Positions 12,175 to 27,100 of a stretch of 64,000 nt of DNA are shown here, in pieces. Made by a program: the position numbers and the translations under genes. This stretch comes from Pararge aegeria. Lineage: Eukaryota; Arthropoda; Insecta; Lepidoptera; Nymphalidae. The stretch lies in contig NC_053187.1 in assembly GCF_905163445.1 (NCBI RefSeq), positions 6,572,001-6,636,000 of the forward strand, given 5' to 3'. Below the pieces are notes generated by a model that saw nothing but the letters and a program-made list of their open reading frames with translations, did no database searches and was not told the DNA's origin. Position 1 is the first letter of the stretch. Each line of letters opens with the position of its first letter.

Positions 12175-15100
12175 GAGCACTAACAACATGCATATTACAC
12201 GTTTTTTAAACATAGGACACACACAAACACATGGACTGATATGCACGTCAATGACAAGTGCACATAGCATTGACAAAGCGTCATATAAACTTAATTTGCA
12301 AAAAATAAAAAAAAATTAACACAAAATTTAACTCACCGATAAATGTTCGGTGAGGTTTTAAAAGTAGCTCCAGTGACAGGAGGTGAAGTAATAGGCTAGC
12401 ATGGTATGGTCTGTTAGGAATATGTTTGTGAAATAAGAGATGGATGTATTGGGTGAAAGAGAATATGCGTGTAAAAGGAGTAGATAATGTGATGATGGCA
12501 GATAGAAATGAATAGAAAAATACCCACATATAATGACAACAAGAAGATTAAGGTAACTTATTTGCTAATTTGTTTATTAATAATCTGCGAAAATCCTAAA
12601 AATCTGTTAAGTGCATTTTATATATTTCTTCAATCTAATTACACCAAGTAAATCTTCCAGAATGAAACCTCTATAACGCATTATCAGTAGATGTTGACTT
12701 TGCAATGAACAATCGTTAGGAATTAAACTCAAGGTTTGATTATTAGGTCCCCATATTACATAATCAGGCGCAGGTTAGGTAGGTTGGTAATATCAATTAA
12801 GCTAGTAGATTTGGTCGAACATTGGTAATATCTGGACGGAAATGCGTGTACAATGCATAGTGAGACGTAGCCGCAACGCATCGCTTGCGGTGTATAGCAG
12901 TTTGCTAACCGCAACACGGTGCCCGCAACACGGTGCCAGCAACACTGCCCAATAATGTGGTGCCTATTCGCTACGAAATAATCTAAGGAAATTGATACTT
13001 ATTCGATGACGATAGAATACTAATAAATTTTTAGTTTGGATAGAAAGATAGATAGCTATATACATTATTGCACATAAATTCGTTAGAAGCACTACAAATA
13101 AAGCTCTTAAGAAATTTACACGAACACCTATAATTACAAAGGCGGTTTTATTGCTAAGGCAATCTCTTCCAGACAACCGTCGGGGGTAACTCGTAAAGGC
13201 TAACTGCACACATACATATGAAATATAATGACCAGAAATAAAGCGATGGTGAATGGAACATCATGGTATAAAATGTTTAATATACCAAGATGTTCCATTC
13301 ACCATTGCTCAAACTTCCAAAATCTATCCATGATTACCACGCATATTTGATTGGAGTGAGATCGATTTAGACCTTAGATAGGCTTCTCCAAAGCGTGTCG
13401 GTGGACATTAAAGGTTATTATTACATGATAGTAACCGAGACTGGTTTAATCCATCGTCAACTCGTAACTAGTGGGAATTTCTTGACAGAAACACAAAACC
13501 TTTTTTTTTTTGGGCCGACCCGGGAATCAATGCTAGGATGCTAACTTAAGTAGTTAGCATAAAGGCTGTTGACCAACCATTGCAGAGTAAGAATTCAGAT
13601 GTAATAAGTGGATTGTTATTTATTTTGACTAGTTAATTATGACTAGGTATTGTGCCCATTCTGTTGTACACAAATGTCTCAACAAAACTAAATTAACAGG
13701 TCTATACGCAGGGCGTGTTGCCAATGATGACTTTAGGCCCTGAAACGTGTTCGCTTACTATGGGCCTCATAAGAAGGCTTTGATTTACTCAGCTTGAGAT
13801 GGAGAGAGCTATGCTAAGATTACCTCTACGTGATCCTAGTGAGGAAATCCATATAAGAATTAAAGTTACAGACAGCTCAGCGTGTCGCGAAGCTGAAGTG
13901 GCAAAAGGCGAGGCACATAGCTGGGAGAACCGATAGACATTGAGGTTCCAACTTGCTGGAATGGCGAACCCGCACCGGAAAATGCAGCTTTGGTCGACCC
14001 CCAACGAGGTGGACCCACGACATCAAGCAAGTTGCTGGGAGCCCCTAGTAACAAGCGGACCAGGACAGTGGGTTTTGGAACTCCCTACACTTTTGTACAG
14101 CAGTGGACAACAATCGGTAGGTGTGATGAAAAGTAGGCCTATCTTTTTCATAATGCTCCCCGAGGAAAAGGATAGCTCTATTTTAAGGTCTATTAATTTA
14201 GTTTCGTTTAGAGATTGTGATGTGTGCAATGAGAACTGGCGCTAATTTCTTAATGAAAACAGGGACGGGTTTTAGTTTTTTCGTATACCTAGTAGGTAAG
14301 TCAACCCGGGAAGATTATTTAGAAGACTGGTCTTCACGACTGAAATTTATTGCTGGCCGAAAAACCGATGTACATAAGGTTCGTTGTAATACTTTAGATT
14401 TCCCAAGGCTACATCCCAGGCATAATAAATTTTCACGATGACATTTACGTATTTTCATAAAAAATTTGGAATAGCTTTCGATATTTCTGATAATAATAAT
14501 GTAATGGATGATCTTAGTAAATATCTTAGGTGTATAGGTATTACGCTAGTTGTATGTTAAGAAAAGTCGTTTCTGAGAGTGAAGTAACTTTTTGAAATAA
14601 TTGGGATGGAGTCAGTTTTCGTTGCGCTTTTTTTTTATAGCGTCTTCTTGTCTTATTCCATATCAAATAAAAATACTATAAAACTAAAATGAGTAACGTT
14701 CGAGTGGTCATTTTTTGTTATTTATCTACCTTCCTAAGAAAATGTTATGAATTAAATTCTGCTTGGTGGTATATCACTAGAGTTCGTACCTATACTTTTA
14801 TAGGTGACCAAATATAATTTCACTCATTTTCTGTAATTTAATATTTCGTTTAAAAAATAACCTAATTTTATGAGACAGATGATCTATCATAACACTGTGC
14901 TATAGTTTATGAAATGTTTATGATGTCTAAATGTAATTGTTGAAGTATGAATGAATGAATGAAATACACTTAATTGTACACCAAATTAAAAAAAAAAAAC
15001 AAGCATTAGGAAAAAAAAGGAGAAAAGGTACAATAAGCGGCATTATCGTTTAAAAGCAATCTTTACAAGGCACTACATGATGTTAGGAAGAAGGGTTAGG

Positions 15101-18100
15101 GTGTACACAAAGTAATACTTAAATAATAAACATAAATTACAAAAATATACATACTTCATAAAAAAGAAATAAATAATAGAATTTTTATATATAATATATA
15201 CAATATATACCTATATGTCAGCCAGAAAGGAAAAGAAGAATAAAAAAAATAAAAGTAGTAAATAAATAAGTAAAAATAAAAATTACCTCGCTGGCCGTAA
15301 ATGTGGATATTCCTCAGTGCTGGTCACTTTGACATCCCAAACTTTCCTCCAGGCCTCATAGAGCGGTTCATGTACAGGATATACGCCGGAATGATGCGGC
15401 GATACCGAATAGCACGAGTTAGTTGGAATGCCGTGTTCAAGGGCGAACTGTTTGTTCAACATCATTTCAGCTTCGAGCTGGGACACGTTGCTGTATAGAT
15501 GCGGCTGCTGGTGGTTCCACATGTGGCAGAACCTGTTTGGACAATTCAATTTGTATTTTACAAAAAAGTACTAAAAGTTTGGAGATGTCCATCAAAAAGA
15601 TCAAAGTTAGTAGTTAGTATATTAAACGTAAGCTATTACCAGCCCGGAGTTTAGAAATTGGCGGTGACCCCCGTGACTCGGAGAACACGTGAAGAGAACA
15701 GTGTCGGATCTGCCGTCCGGACTCTATCGGACTATGTTAATGAGAAAATAGAAAACGCGCCTGTGTTTACAGACACACTTGTAGATTAAAATATCTCCCC
15801 GTAGTAGGAAAATCTATCTGTAGATTGACCACCACCGGAACCGGTCAAGTAAACTGTTCAAATTCAAATTCAAAAATGTTTTATTCATGTAGACCACACA
15901 TTTACAGAGGCACTTATGAACAGTACATACATATAACATGTTACACTATTAAGAGGTAATGGTGATAACTACGTTCGCAAACTTAAACCTAAAGCTGCGA
16001 GGGTTCCAAAGAAGCCCTGGTCTAAGAACAGTCCACAACAAACTTAACCAGATTTGTTTTTCGTTATTACCATCTCACAGTCGAAATATTTGTTGTTACT
16101 GTAAAGCCCTTAAGTATATACTCGTACGTACCAGTTAAAGTGTACCCGATTCTTCAACAGCGCGTCGTCTCCCCTGTTTTCTAACGAGGTTCCGTGGTGG
16201 TAGTACTTCGCACTGAACCCAAGATTGAACCGGAACCCTGGTACTAATCGCTGAAGAGCAGCTTGTGACGCCATCAAGGCTGATACATCTTCTTCGTGAA
16301 GGCGAGTACCTGTGTAAAGAGATCAAGTTCAGTACATATTTGAAAATTTAATTAATGTACATAAAAATATACTTTACAAAATTTTATATAGAAAATGGAA
16401 AGTAACAATATAATTATTAGAAGTAAAAATAAACTCGTTGTCCGGTTTACTGGGCTACATAAACCTAATTACCGAATGAAATATTTGAAATGTCTCTCAA
16501 CAAGTTCAAAGTTTATATAAAACGCAAGTTGATACGCAATGCAATTAAGGAATACTTAAACCATAAGCTTGAGTGTGAATTTCTCTAACTTCATAGTTAA
16601 ATATTAATTGACTGTAAGATAACAAAAAAAATACCCAGCTACGTTTGTTGTGGGTTCTTCTTGGACCAGGGTGCGTTTGGAACCCCCGCAGCTTAAGGTT
16701 TAAATTTGCGAACTGAGTTATCACAATCACCATATATGTCAACATATATGCTTTCAAATTACTGATCAAGATTTTATGAAATTTGGTAATTGTACGCAGC
16801 ATACTTTATCACGGGCAAATCCACTAATTATTGTATATCTATAGGATTCAAATTTATATCGAAAAAATTATACAAAGATCCTTTTTTTGCTGTTTTTGGA
16901 ACCGAAATAAAAACACGTTCATACTAACATTTTTTTTTTAATAAACATAATGTTGCAAAAATGTGTTTGATTAGTGACTCCTCGTTTTACCACTGTAACT
17001 CCATAGCTTATCTATTGTACTAAAAACTTTTACGGATGCTTAGGAATATAGAAAATCTGTGTACATTTAGTGTTGAGTGCGAAATTTCAAGAGTAATTAT
17101 TGAAATTCCCTCGTAAATATTTTCACAGAAATATAAGAAAAGAAAAGAAAATCCAATAAAAATGTTCCCTTGTATTTTTATTCTGGAATTTACTTTAATA
17201 ATAGCAGCGGCGATTCCTTAATTTCATTTCCATCCGAATACCAAGCAATACTGAGTACAATAAATTTGGATTTCGCAACGAAAACGTATAAACCTAACTA
17301 CTTCTCGGAATTTCAGACATCTTATAGAGTGTAGATAAATAAAAGGGAGATTCATAAAGGGGAAGGTCTGTGCATTGTTACGTGAGTAGTATAGAAAGTA
17401 CTACACTAAAAAAACAGTACAAAACACAGACAATATATTTAGGTATATATGTACCTAACTATAGCGCCTTACCAATAAACGTGGTATAACATCGGAATAG
17501 TTGTTCAGTGTTTGGTCACACTTCAACTGACAGCATCTTTTAAATCCCAGACCGTGATAAAACCGTGCATCGCTTATCACCAGGTAAGGTTCAAGTCAAG
17601 AAATGAGACCTTGTAGTGGAATAACTAAAATTTTCGTAAATATTAATACGAGGCTTCTATTTAAGTATAACGACTTACAGTAGCTTCGCAATATATTTAT
17701 AGCGTCTTTGTAAAACCTGTGTGTCTGTGTAATCTTTATAAAAAGAAGTGGATATAAACAATCGACTTACTATAAATTAGTGATATCAGCATATCGTCTT
17801 AGGAAAGCGCAGAAAACTTTTGTGGGGCTGAGTTTATGCTTATGTAATTTGATACCGAAGGTAATACTAGATTTACCATTATATAAGTTTAAAGAATGTA
17901 TAAAAGCTCATTTATACATCGAGGCTAGTATACTATTCATGATTTTTTTAATAACAAGGTTGCCTGGAAGCAATCCCATTCGCTTTCATCTCACACAAGA
18001 TAGAACAGTGATTGTTAAATTGTAAAATGATGATGCGAAAGAACAACTGTTGAGTTCCTTGCCGCCTCCTTCTGGGTAGAATCTGCCTTCTGAACCGCTG

Positions 18101-21100
18101 GTAGAGTCACTACAAAAATACATACTTGACGTTTCATAAGTGCTTTTATAAGGCTTACTTGAAATAAATGAATTTTGAATTCGAATTCAGGTCAGGTCCA
18201 GTCAGTACTGCCAATTTCTATGTAACTTAACAAATCATTAAGCTAATTCATCAAGTTGATAGATCTAAAACAGTTCTCTATTCTCTAGCTCTATCTAGCT
18301 ATTCTTTTTAACAGGAAACACTGTGGCGAAGGATTGATGTGCTTGTAGACTTTTCAATTTAGTTAAGTTTAGAAAGTCAACGACATAATTGGCACCAGTA
18401 CCTTAAGTCCATCCGCAAAGAAGTAAAACTGGTACTATCCGGACGTACTCTATCTCATAAAGCTATTAAGCACTAAAACTTAATTAAAATAACCATAAAT
18501 ATAATAGTTTGTGAAAGATTTTACTTACGCAGAATTTTACAGAAGCATATATTTATATAAACAAAAAAAAACATCCAATGGAATTATTAATTGCATTACA
18601 TCAACGACTTGTGGTTTATCCATCGAATAGCGCGTTCTGCCATGCGTAACAGTTAAATTACGTCACTACAGATTAATACAAATTGAACTGTACCTTTATA
18701 AAAAACCGATCGGGTCAAATAAAAATGGCGCGGAATAAATGACCGGGTAATAATAAAATCGCCCGACGGAAGATTTACATGGAAGGTTAATTAAAACAAA
18801 ATTTTAATTAACTCGACTTTGGGACTAGGGAATTACATTTAGTGGTTCACAACGAACTAATAGCTCGTACTACAAGGAAAAACCTTACGGAAGTACCTTT
18901 CTTAAGCTTTTTTTATTTTTTTGATATTTGATTGAGGAAATTAAATAAATTAGGTGTACAACGTGTAACCGAATTCCGAAATACCTACTGTTAAAGGGTG
19001 TATGAGTATATTTCATAAGGAATCACCCTATAAAATTATAAGTGTTTATGACTTCAAAAATTATTCATCAGTTATCTTAGTACCCATAACACAAGCTACG
19101 CTTACTTTGAGACTAGATTCATACATCAGTAGCTAAAAAGTATAGGTTGACCTACATAATATTTTTTTCCTCTAATTAAAAAGTTTTTCAAACGTAGATA
19201 ACGTATTATGTAAGCTGTTGAGTGTAAAGAATAAAACAATTATAAAATACGTTTATTTGTATTGTCTGGTTGTCGCGGATTTTAGTTAAACAACATCCAT
19301 CAATATTGTAGTAGATGTGCTGTCAAAGTTTCCACGAAAAAAAAGGAATTCACACACATATCGGGAGACTTCTTCTGGTAGTGATAAAGCTAATGTGTTC
19401 GTGCTTGAAGTCCAAGAAATCAATGAGAGAGACGGACATCTTATTTTAAGTAAGGAAGTACATATAATCATTTATAACAGAATCATTATATCCACCCATT
19501 CGCGGCCCACTACAGGGCACGGGTCTCCTCCAAGAATTAGAAAGGGTGAAGGCCTCAGTCCAAAACAGACAGCCAGGCCAGCCCATTGCACACAGACTCC
19601 ACACACCTTTGAGCATTATGGACATCCCTCAGGAATGCAGATTCCTCACGAAGTTTTCTATCACAGTTGAAGCAAATGGTATTTTCATTGCATAAAACGT
19701 ACATAACTAAGTTCATAGCATCTCTATGCGAGCTGGGAAAGTGAAGTCAAAGTCCTACCCATTGGGCTATAACCGCTACCCACATACATATTATAATATA
19801 TATAGATACTAGCTGTTGCCCGCAACTTCGTCTGCGTTTGATTTTGTTTTTAAAGTATTCAGTATCTCTAAGCCTTAAATGAGTATAGTAGTATATATCT
19901 ATATTTATAAAACAAAGTCGTGTTAGTTACACCATTTATAACTTGAGAACGGATGGACCGATTTCCATTATTATTGAGTTGTTTGATTCCTGTTAGTCCG
20001 GAATAGGATAATAAGTATTAAAACACAACTGACAGCGCACGTCATGTTGTCTATACCTAATCGTAAAACTGTTGATGACTATACATTAATAGTGAGTTTT
20101 ACGTATTGTACTTTATAAAAATATCGAGATGTAAAATATATTAAGGCGTTATGAAATTCGCGGGGACAGCTAGTATCTATATATATATAACACGTGACTG
20201 ACAATTAATTATAGACAAATAATTTGCAATAAAATAAAATTGCGACTATAATTAAAGATCCAAGCTATCCTATCTTTTAAGTTGGACCAGACTGCTCACG
20301 GTGTGCCAATTTAATTTAAAATCGGTTAAGTAGTTTAGGAGTCCATCGCGGACAAACATCGTGACAGGAGATTTATATATATTAAGATATTAATTAAATA
20401 TATTTAAACACAACACCTATAACAAGTAAAAAACAAAAACTGCTTGCTTTATGCTTAAGATTTCCTATAGGACTGCATGTCTAGATTGTTGATCGGAGTA
20501 AAATAATTTTGTTCACTGTTAAGCGAGGATTTCCGCAAAGTAACGTTTCTATCCAATATTTAAAAAGAGAATTGTTTGAACAATATGAAAGTAGAAACGA
20601 TAAAGAGAGTTTTCAAAAGGTACGACCGTTAACGAGCAAAGCAAAAAGGAATTAGATCATCGACCCACGTCATATTATGGAATAAAACTGAATCAGTCAC
20701 GTTTCTATAAAGGATTGATTTCGAACCTGTGCAATCAGCTTTTTATACTTCTGCCTGTATTATATTTATTTATGATCGTATACCTCTGGTCTAGTGGTGA
20801 GCATGTTCGACGGTCGACGCAGTCCTGGGCTCGATCACCGTGTGGGGCCAATGAAAAGTATTAGAGTTGAAGAAAATCTTAAGATTAGTCCAGAGTTTGG
20901 AAATTAACGGTGAGTCCGCCTGTGCCTTGAAGAGCACGTTAAGCTGCGACAGCTTAAAGTCATCTCGACAGCGTAGCGGAGCTTTTAAATGATTTTTAAA
21001 ATTATATTTTTATTTGCTTTAGAGACTTCCCATAATGTTCTGTTTTTTCTGGCGTGTGAATTCTACCAATTAGCACATGGCCAGCGTGGTGGACTTTTGA

Positions 21101-24100
21101 TTCTGAGAGGAGACCCCGTCATATGTAGTGGATCGTGAATAGGTTATAATGATGATGATTCAGATTAAATCCTGTAGTTTATAAGTTTATAAATATATTT
21201 AAAAAGTTTTTGATTATAAAACAAAAACTTATCATAAAACCTCATTGGTCATAAGATTCAGATTTGGTGGCGTTCGATCTTTTACCCCTTATTTTACGGG
21301 ATATAAGTGAACCAGTCGCGTTAAACTAAAGGGGTGAACTCGATCCTAAACAAACAGCTTTTATACGCATCGCTGTTTTGTAGTCATAACTACGCGTCGT
21401 ATAAAACATTGTAAGTAATGGATGTGTATATGTGAATTGAAAATGGGTAAGTGGATTTTTCTGGGTCACATAGAATGTTTTCAAAACGCTCTCGATATTA
21501 ACGGGGTGCAATAGAAAAGGAATCGTGGATCCGCCCGTTTATATATAGGATAATTTCAAACCAGTCACGTGCTTCTACCTCTAGAACTAACAATCTACAA
21601 TTTCACACACTCAAACGTATAAATTAATACGTTTACCTTTACGTTAACTAATTTAAAAAATGCCAAATTAATTATTTGTCCTGCCCATACAACCCCAGTA
21701 AGCAACCAGTGGATTTGATTTCATTTTACGGACATAGTAAGAGAAACGTACAGTAACGTATGAAGAACACGCTACATAGTTGAAAATAAAAGCGTAAAAT
21801 TGAGTAATTTACTAAGTAAAAAGCGTTCGCGTTGTCTGTCTGTTTATTGAAATCTAGTAAGTATTTATATTTCTGAGACTTGAATGTTTCTTAATATTGT
21901 GTAAAGATAAAAATAATAACTGTTGTGTAGAAATTTGATTAGAAAGGTTTTTTTTAACGATAGATTATAATAAAAAGATAACAAGAGTCCACCAAACCGC
22001 ATTGGAACAATTGAAACGAAATTTTATGTAATGATTAGAATTCAAATGTAACAAGTCGCGTTTCCGAAAAAGAAAAAAAAGGTTCATGATATGTATATCA
22101 GTAGGTATGTAGCAATGTGATTATATATAATAATATTATGTTAATTGGAATTCGCGCTCTGATAACTGAACTGGAGTCCTAATGAATTGTTTTAATCAAA
22201 TTATTTCACAATAATAACTTACATTCATTAAAAATAGTTTCCTACTTTGATGGAAAATGAATTCATATATACGAATAAAAACCAGATAAATTTACTAATT
22301 ACTAACTAATATTTATATTATACTATTTTTTTCAGGTTCGCAATATGAATAACGTAATTATTTGCATAAAAATTGTAAAAGAGAATGACATAGTAACTTT
22401 CCTTATTATTATTTCGAGAAACGAATACATGTCGAAAAAGTCGCGTGCAATAGCTTGCCCGTATAATATTAAAAATGCGACGGTCTGTTTGTGGTTTGTT
22501 TTTAATCACGCAGTAGCAGATAAATAAATGTATTATTTGCATGAATATTATATGGCCATCGTTATGATGATAATTTAGGCTAATCAATATCTCCCAAAAA
22601 AACACGGCTTCCACTTCCCACAAGGTAGATCTGGAACGCATTTATTTTATCATATTTTCGTGTTAAAATCGCATAATGGTTTTGATGTGAATAGGCATTT
22701 ATATCCAGCGTTGAAAACTACATAGGATACATTTTATTTACCTATGATAAAAAGCGGAGATATGCCTAAAATGTGGTAATAACCATGTAGTTAAAACTAC
22801 GGCCTCCCCTTCGGAGGGACCGAGTTCAATTCCCGGACGTCTGTAACTTTTTAGAGTTATGCAAGTTTTAAACAATAAAATATTACTTGCTTTAACTAAC
22901 GGGTAGGAAAACATTGTGAGACAACAGGCATGCCTGATAGTGCTCTACATTGTCCTAAGAGCGTATGAATTCTACCTATCCGCACTCAGTCAGATTGGTG
23001 GACTACGGCCATTTTCTATCTCATTCTGAGAGGAAACCCATAATGAGTTGATATTGATGACGATGACGATGATAATCAATTACTATTATAAAAGCAAAAA
23101 TGAAGTTTTTGGTTTTAAATTTTTGACGTTTTAACTTTCATCTTTACAATCATTAGTTGGGAAGTACCATCTTTATCAACCCATTACTGGTCCAGTACAC
23201 AGGGCACCTCTATTGGTTAGAAGAATTTAGGAATTAGTACCACGCTGGCAAAGTGCGTATTTGTAGACTTCACATGAACATTATGGAGCACTCTCATGCA
23301 AGCAGATCCCGCACGATCTTTCATTTCTTTCAAGCAGGAGATATTTAATTGCTAAAATTAGAAACGCAGAAATTCCGAAAAGTTAAAGATGGTCCGGGGA
23401 TCGAACTCTCTCTCCCGAAAGGGAAACTAAAGCCTTACTTACTAGGCTATCCTCCTTCATCGACTAACCGTTATATTTAGCAGGAAGACACACTCATTAT
23501 ATCTATTGACACCCAACAATCAGGTGATATAACTTTAGTTTCCTGCTTGTACTAGCCCTGCTGATGGAAATTGCAGATGTGGCAAGATGGGACGCGCTTG
23601 AGAAGAAGATGCCTATTCACTCTAGTTCTAAAGATCCCCAGGTTTTATAAAGAAAGATAAAAAGAAAAGATGCAAATCGGTGCGAGATTTTGGAATATTG
23701 ACAACAGACGGATGTGAATCCGCACGGTGTCCTGCGGTGCGGTGTACAATGGTGAAGAGGGAACGACATCGAAAAGTTCCTGAGCACACTCCCCTATAAA
23801 TCCTGCCTTAAGACGATGATCGAGACTACTACCGAAGTGATAATTGCGTAGACGGTCATTGCGTGTGACGTTAAGTCGGAGCATTTTCATCTCCGTGACT
23901 CTGAGTTCTTGCACATACCTTGTCAGAGTACCTTACTTACCAGGTGACAAGACAATATATATATAATATTCAATTAATATCACCGTGAATTTCGTACATG
24001 TGGAGTAGAGTACGCGAGAGAAGCCGAAGGCTGTCAGATTTAATTTATGTTTTATCCGAACTGACTAGTTCGGGTAAAACATAAATTAAATCTGACATCA

Positions 24101-27100
24101 TAAGACTTTTAATATGACCGCGGTTTTAGCTATTTATAATATGCGGAAAGCTTTCATCAAATTAAATTAATTTGTAATGTTAACTTCCACACAATTGCGG
24201 TAAGTGGCTACTTTTATAAAATTCCGTTTGGCGCTGTATCGAACATTGCAAATTTCGCGGTTGGGCGTAGACAATGCGGCTCTCCAAACTTTAAATTTGC
24301 ATTTAACCGCTATGTTATATGTGTTGAAATATTTAATTAATTAATACATTAATTTGTCGAAGGCCTTTTGTGCATATAACCTATATTGTACCCAATATTT
24401 TAACACAAAGCTGGGCACTTCAATGAGTTGAAATAAATAGGTTTTCTGAAATAATTGGGACGTAGTCGTTGTTTTAGTTTTGGTTTTGATTGAATTCCTA
24501 GTAATTATTGGAAGGTTTCTTTGTTTGTTTCAAGAATGTCCTCACTGCTATGCTAAGAAGCACGTTGTGTATGCGTTGGTACAAGACAAAAAAACCTGAT
24601 TACACATATGACACAATTTTTGTCTATAGGTACGAATAAAAACGCATTTTTGTTAACTTGAGTCACACTCAGATTCATATTTATAATATTAGTAAATTTT
24701 AACTAGCCCCCTGGCGCAGTGATGAGCGCTCTTATAAATGGTCCCAACTTCGATTCCCGAAAGGGGAAAATTGGGAATGAATGGACACGGTGCGGCATAT
24801 TGCAGGACGTGCTACTTGCATGCCCTGTGTCTCAAGTGTTGGTCTGTTTATATGCGATGGTTTTCCACTAACCATCAGGTGCGCCGTATGCTCTATAAGA
24901 AACCGCTTGTTTTCGTAGGATAAAAAGCCTATTTTACTCTCCGTCCTTTCAACTAACTCTATGTTAAAAATCAAGTTGATTCGTTGCTTTCGTATTTATA
25001 ATAAGGATTATACAGATTTGACTCACCTCGTTCGCCAACAAAGATGTCATCAATATCGACTAGTATCCATCGGTCGAGGCTCAGGCTCAGCTGGCCGTGG
25101 CTGAGGTAGCTTAACGCGTCCAGAAACAGCAGTCGATGCAGCCAGAACTGAAGCCCGGAGCCAAACAGCACTCGTTGGACGCCGTCCAAACGACCATGGT
25201 CTTGTACAACGGTCGCTAACGGCAGCCTTTCCTCTGTGCAAAAATAATAGGTTCTTAAAGGATAAACTGCCTCAATGGTGTATTGGTTAGTTTGTCCAAC
25301 TGCGGATCACGAGTCCTGGATTCGATTACAGGGTCGGGCTAAAATTTTTCTGTTAATAATTCTAGTTCTCAAAATGCCCGGAGTTTTAAAGTTTTTGGTC
25401 GATTGTCATCTACTTCTTGCTTCTTCTATTGGCATCTACTAATTGCACATAGTTCTTTTATAGGGAGTTTCAAAATCCACGTTCTTGGGCCGCTTGTGTC
25501 CAGCGGATTCCAGCGAGTCGTTGGATGACGTCCGTCCTCTTCATTGAGAGACGACCAACGATGCTGCGCTTACCGGTGCGCGATCGGAATATAATAGAGA
25601 TCTGGGAATAGCTGCGAGAACAAATGGATGTTGAGGTTCCTAGGAACACCGGCATTCATGGGTTCTTTGAAATATGTGCCCGCGCATGGCCGCGCCAAAA
25701 AAATATAATGGCTCAAAAAACTACTACAATAATTTGGTTTTTTCTCTTAATAATGATTTAAGGTCTTATCAAATCAGTATTTAGAACAACAGTCTCCTTG
25801 GTTAAAATTGCCCTAGTAATTATAAAAATATTATAACCTAAGACTTATAAGTGGAAAAAGTAGCAGGCAACAACTATATAAAGATACATCAGAAAATATA
25901 TTTTAAATTCCGTGAACGCTGTACTTATTCACCGAACTTATGGTTTTTTTAATAAAAAATGTGCTCTGGATTTAAAATTTTTATGACCGAAACTAACGCT
26001 GACCTTGTCCTGAACAGTTTCAACGTGAACGTTTTTACCGCGATTATTTTCTACAAAGTCAGCGGACTTGTTAGGAGCTCTTAAAAAACGAGATGCTTAA
26101 AACGTTTCTGTTAGCAGAGCTTGTTTGCGGTTCACAGAACGGACACAAAATACACACCGACTACGGAGGTAGGTATAACAGAATTGATGAATTCTACGAA
26201 GAAACATTTGAAGACTGGAATAAGTGGGAACAAGTTTGTTGAGTTATTAGGCTAAACGTTAAATAGGGCCTTTGAGAATGTAACTGCCTCGTTTGTTTAG
26301 TGGTTGGCCTGTTCTACCTACGGATCATTAGTCCCTAGGTTCGATTTCCGGGTCATGCTTATTACCAGCCCGGAGGAATTAGGAAGTTGGCGGTGTCCAT
26401 CTCCTTGGCTCAGACAACCATGTTGAGCTGTCGGTCGTGATATGAACTCGTTAGAGCCTGCCAACTCGCATTGGAGCAGCCTGGTGGGTCCATGCTCTAG
26501 GACCCCTCTCCAATATGAGTGCGTTCACAGCTGCGGGACGTTAATAGGCCAATGGTGAAGACGGCATTAATTTTACGGTGCGCAATAAAGTAGTCCATTG
26601 TGACTTATTTCACTAACGGACTCCTAACATATTACCGGCAACCCTGTGTATGACGCAGTGGGCAATGAACCTGCTTTCTGAGTACAAGGGCGGGGTGGTT
26701 CAATTCCCAGAACTCGAAAATGTTTGTGTGATGAACATGAATGTTTTCAGTGTCTGGGTGTTTATATGTATACTATAAATTCAAAATTAATTTATTTCAA
26801 GTAGGCCTACTTTATAAGCTAAACTTTTGAAACGTCAAGTATGTATATTTGTAGTGGCTCTACCACCGGTTCAGAAAGCAGATTCTACCGAAAAGAGCCG
26901 GCAAGAAACTCAGTTGTTGCTATTTTCCAATATAAGTATTTATGTTCATTATTCAAAAACACACACACAAAGTACATTCAACATACCAACATATGCACAC
27001 TAGACACATACATACATACCACTATAATAACATTTTGTATTGCTATTTATCAACCTAAAACTATACCTAAACATTTGTTCACTGTTATCATAAAGATAAT

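Larger units (their letters stand above)
11259..15286 (-). other. sfl: sfl intron 7
   Basis: Contains a family B SINE 3' part at 11955-12055, a (TTTA)n microsatellite at 12138-12172 followed by a probable LINE 3' region, a 29-bp-arm hairpin at 13242-13309, a decayed RTE-like reverse transcriptase C-terminus at 13735-14160 on the plus strand, and an (ATGA)n tail near 14947. The stretch 14160-15286 is AT-rich without recognised features. Confidence 0.8.
15533..16131 (-). other. sfl: sfl intron 6 (599 bp)
   Basis: The shortest intron, yet largely made of repeat: a SINE body fragment (ACCAGCCCGGAGTTT block) at about 15640-15835 and a LINE-type 3' region at 15855-16085. Confidence 0.8.
16310..25026 (-). 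other. sfl: sfl intron 5
   Basis: Holds LINE-type 3' sequence 16545-16780, a CR1/jockey-like LINE 3' end 17752-18188, a family A fragment 19055-19120, a family B SINE 19487-19780, a common intronic repeat about 19808-20390, a composite SINE 20782-21165, family B SINEs 22783-23075 and 23170-23458, a 31-bp-arm palindrome 24032-24097, and a family C SINE 24704-24905. No host exon is visible. Confidence 0.8.

Noticed and set aside
12281..12529. 82-residue hydrophobic minus-strand frame
   Set aside because: Follows a (TTTA)n tail; looks like LINE 3' region read out of context.
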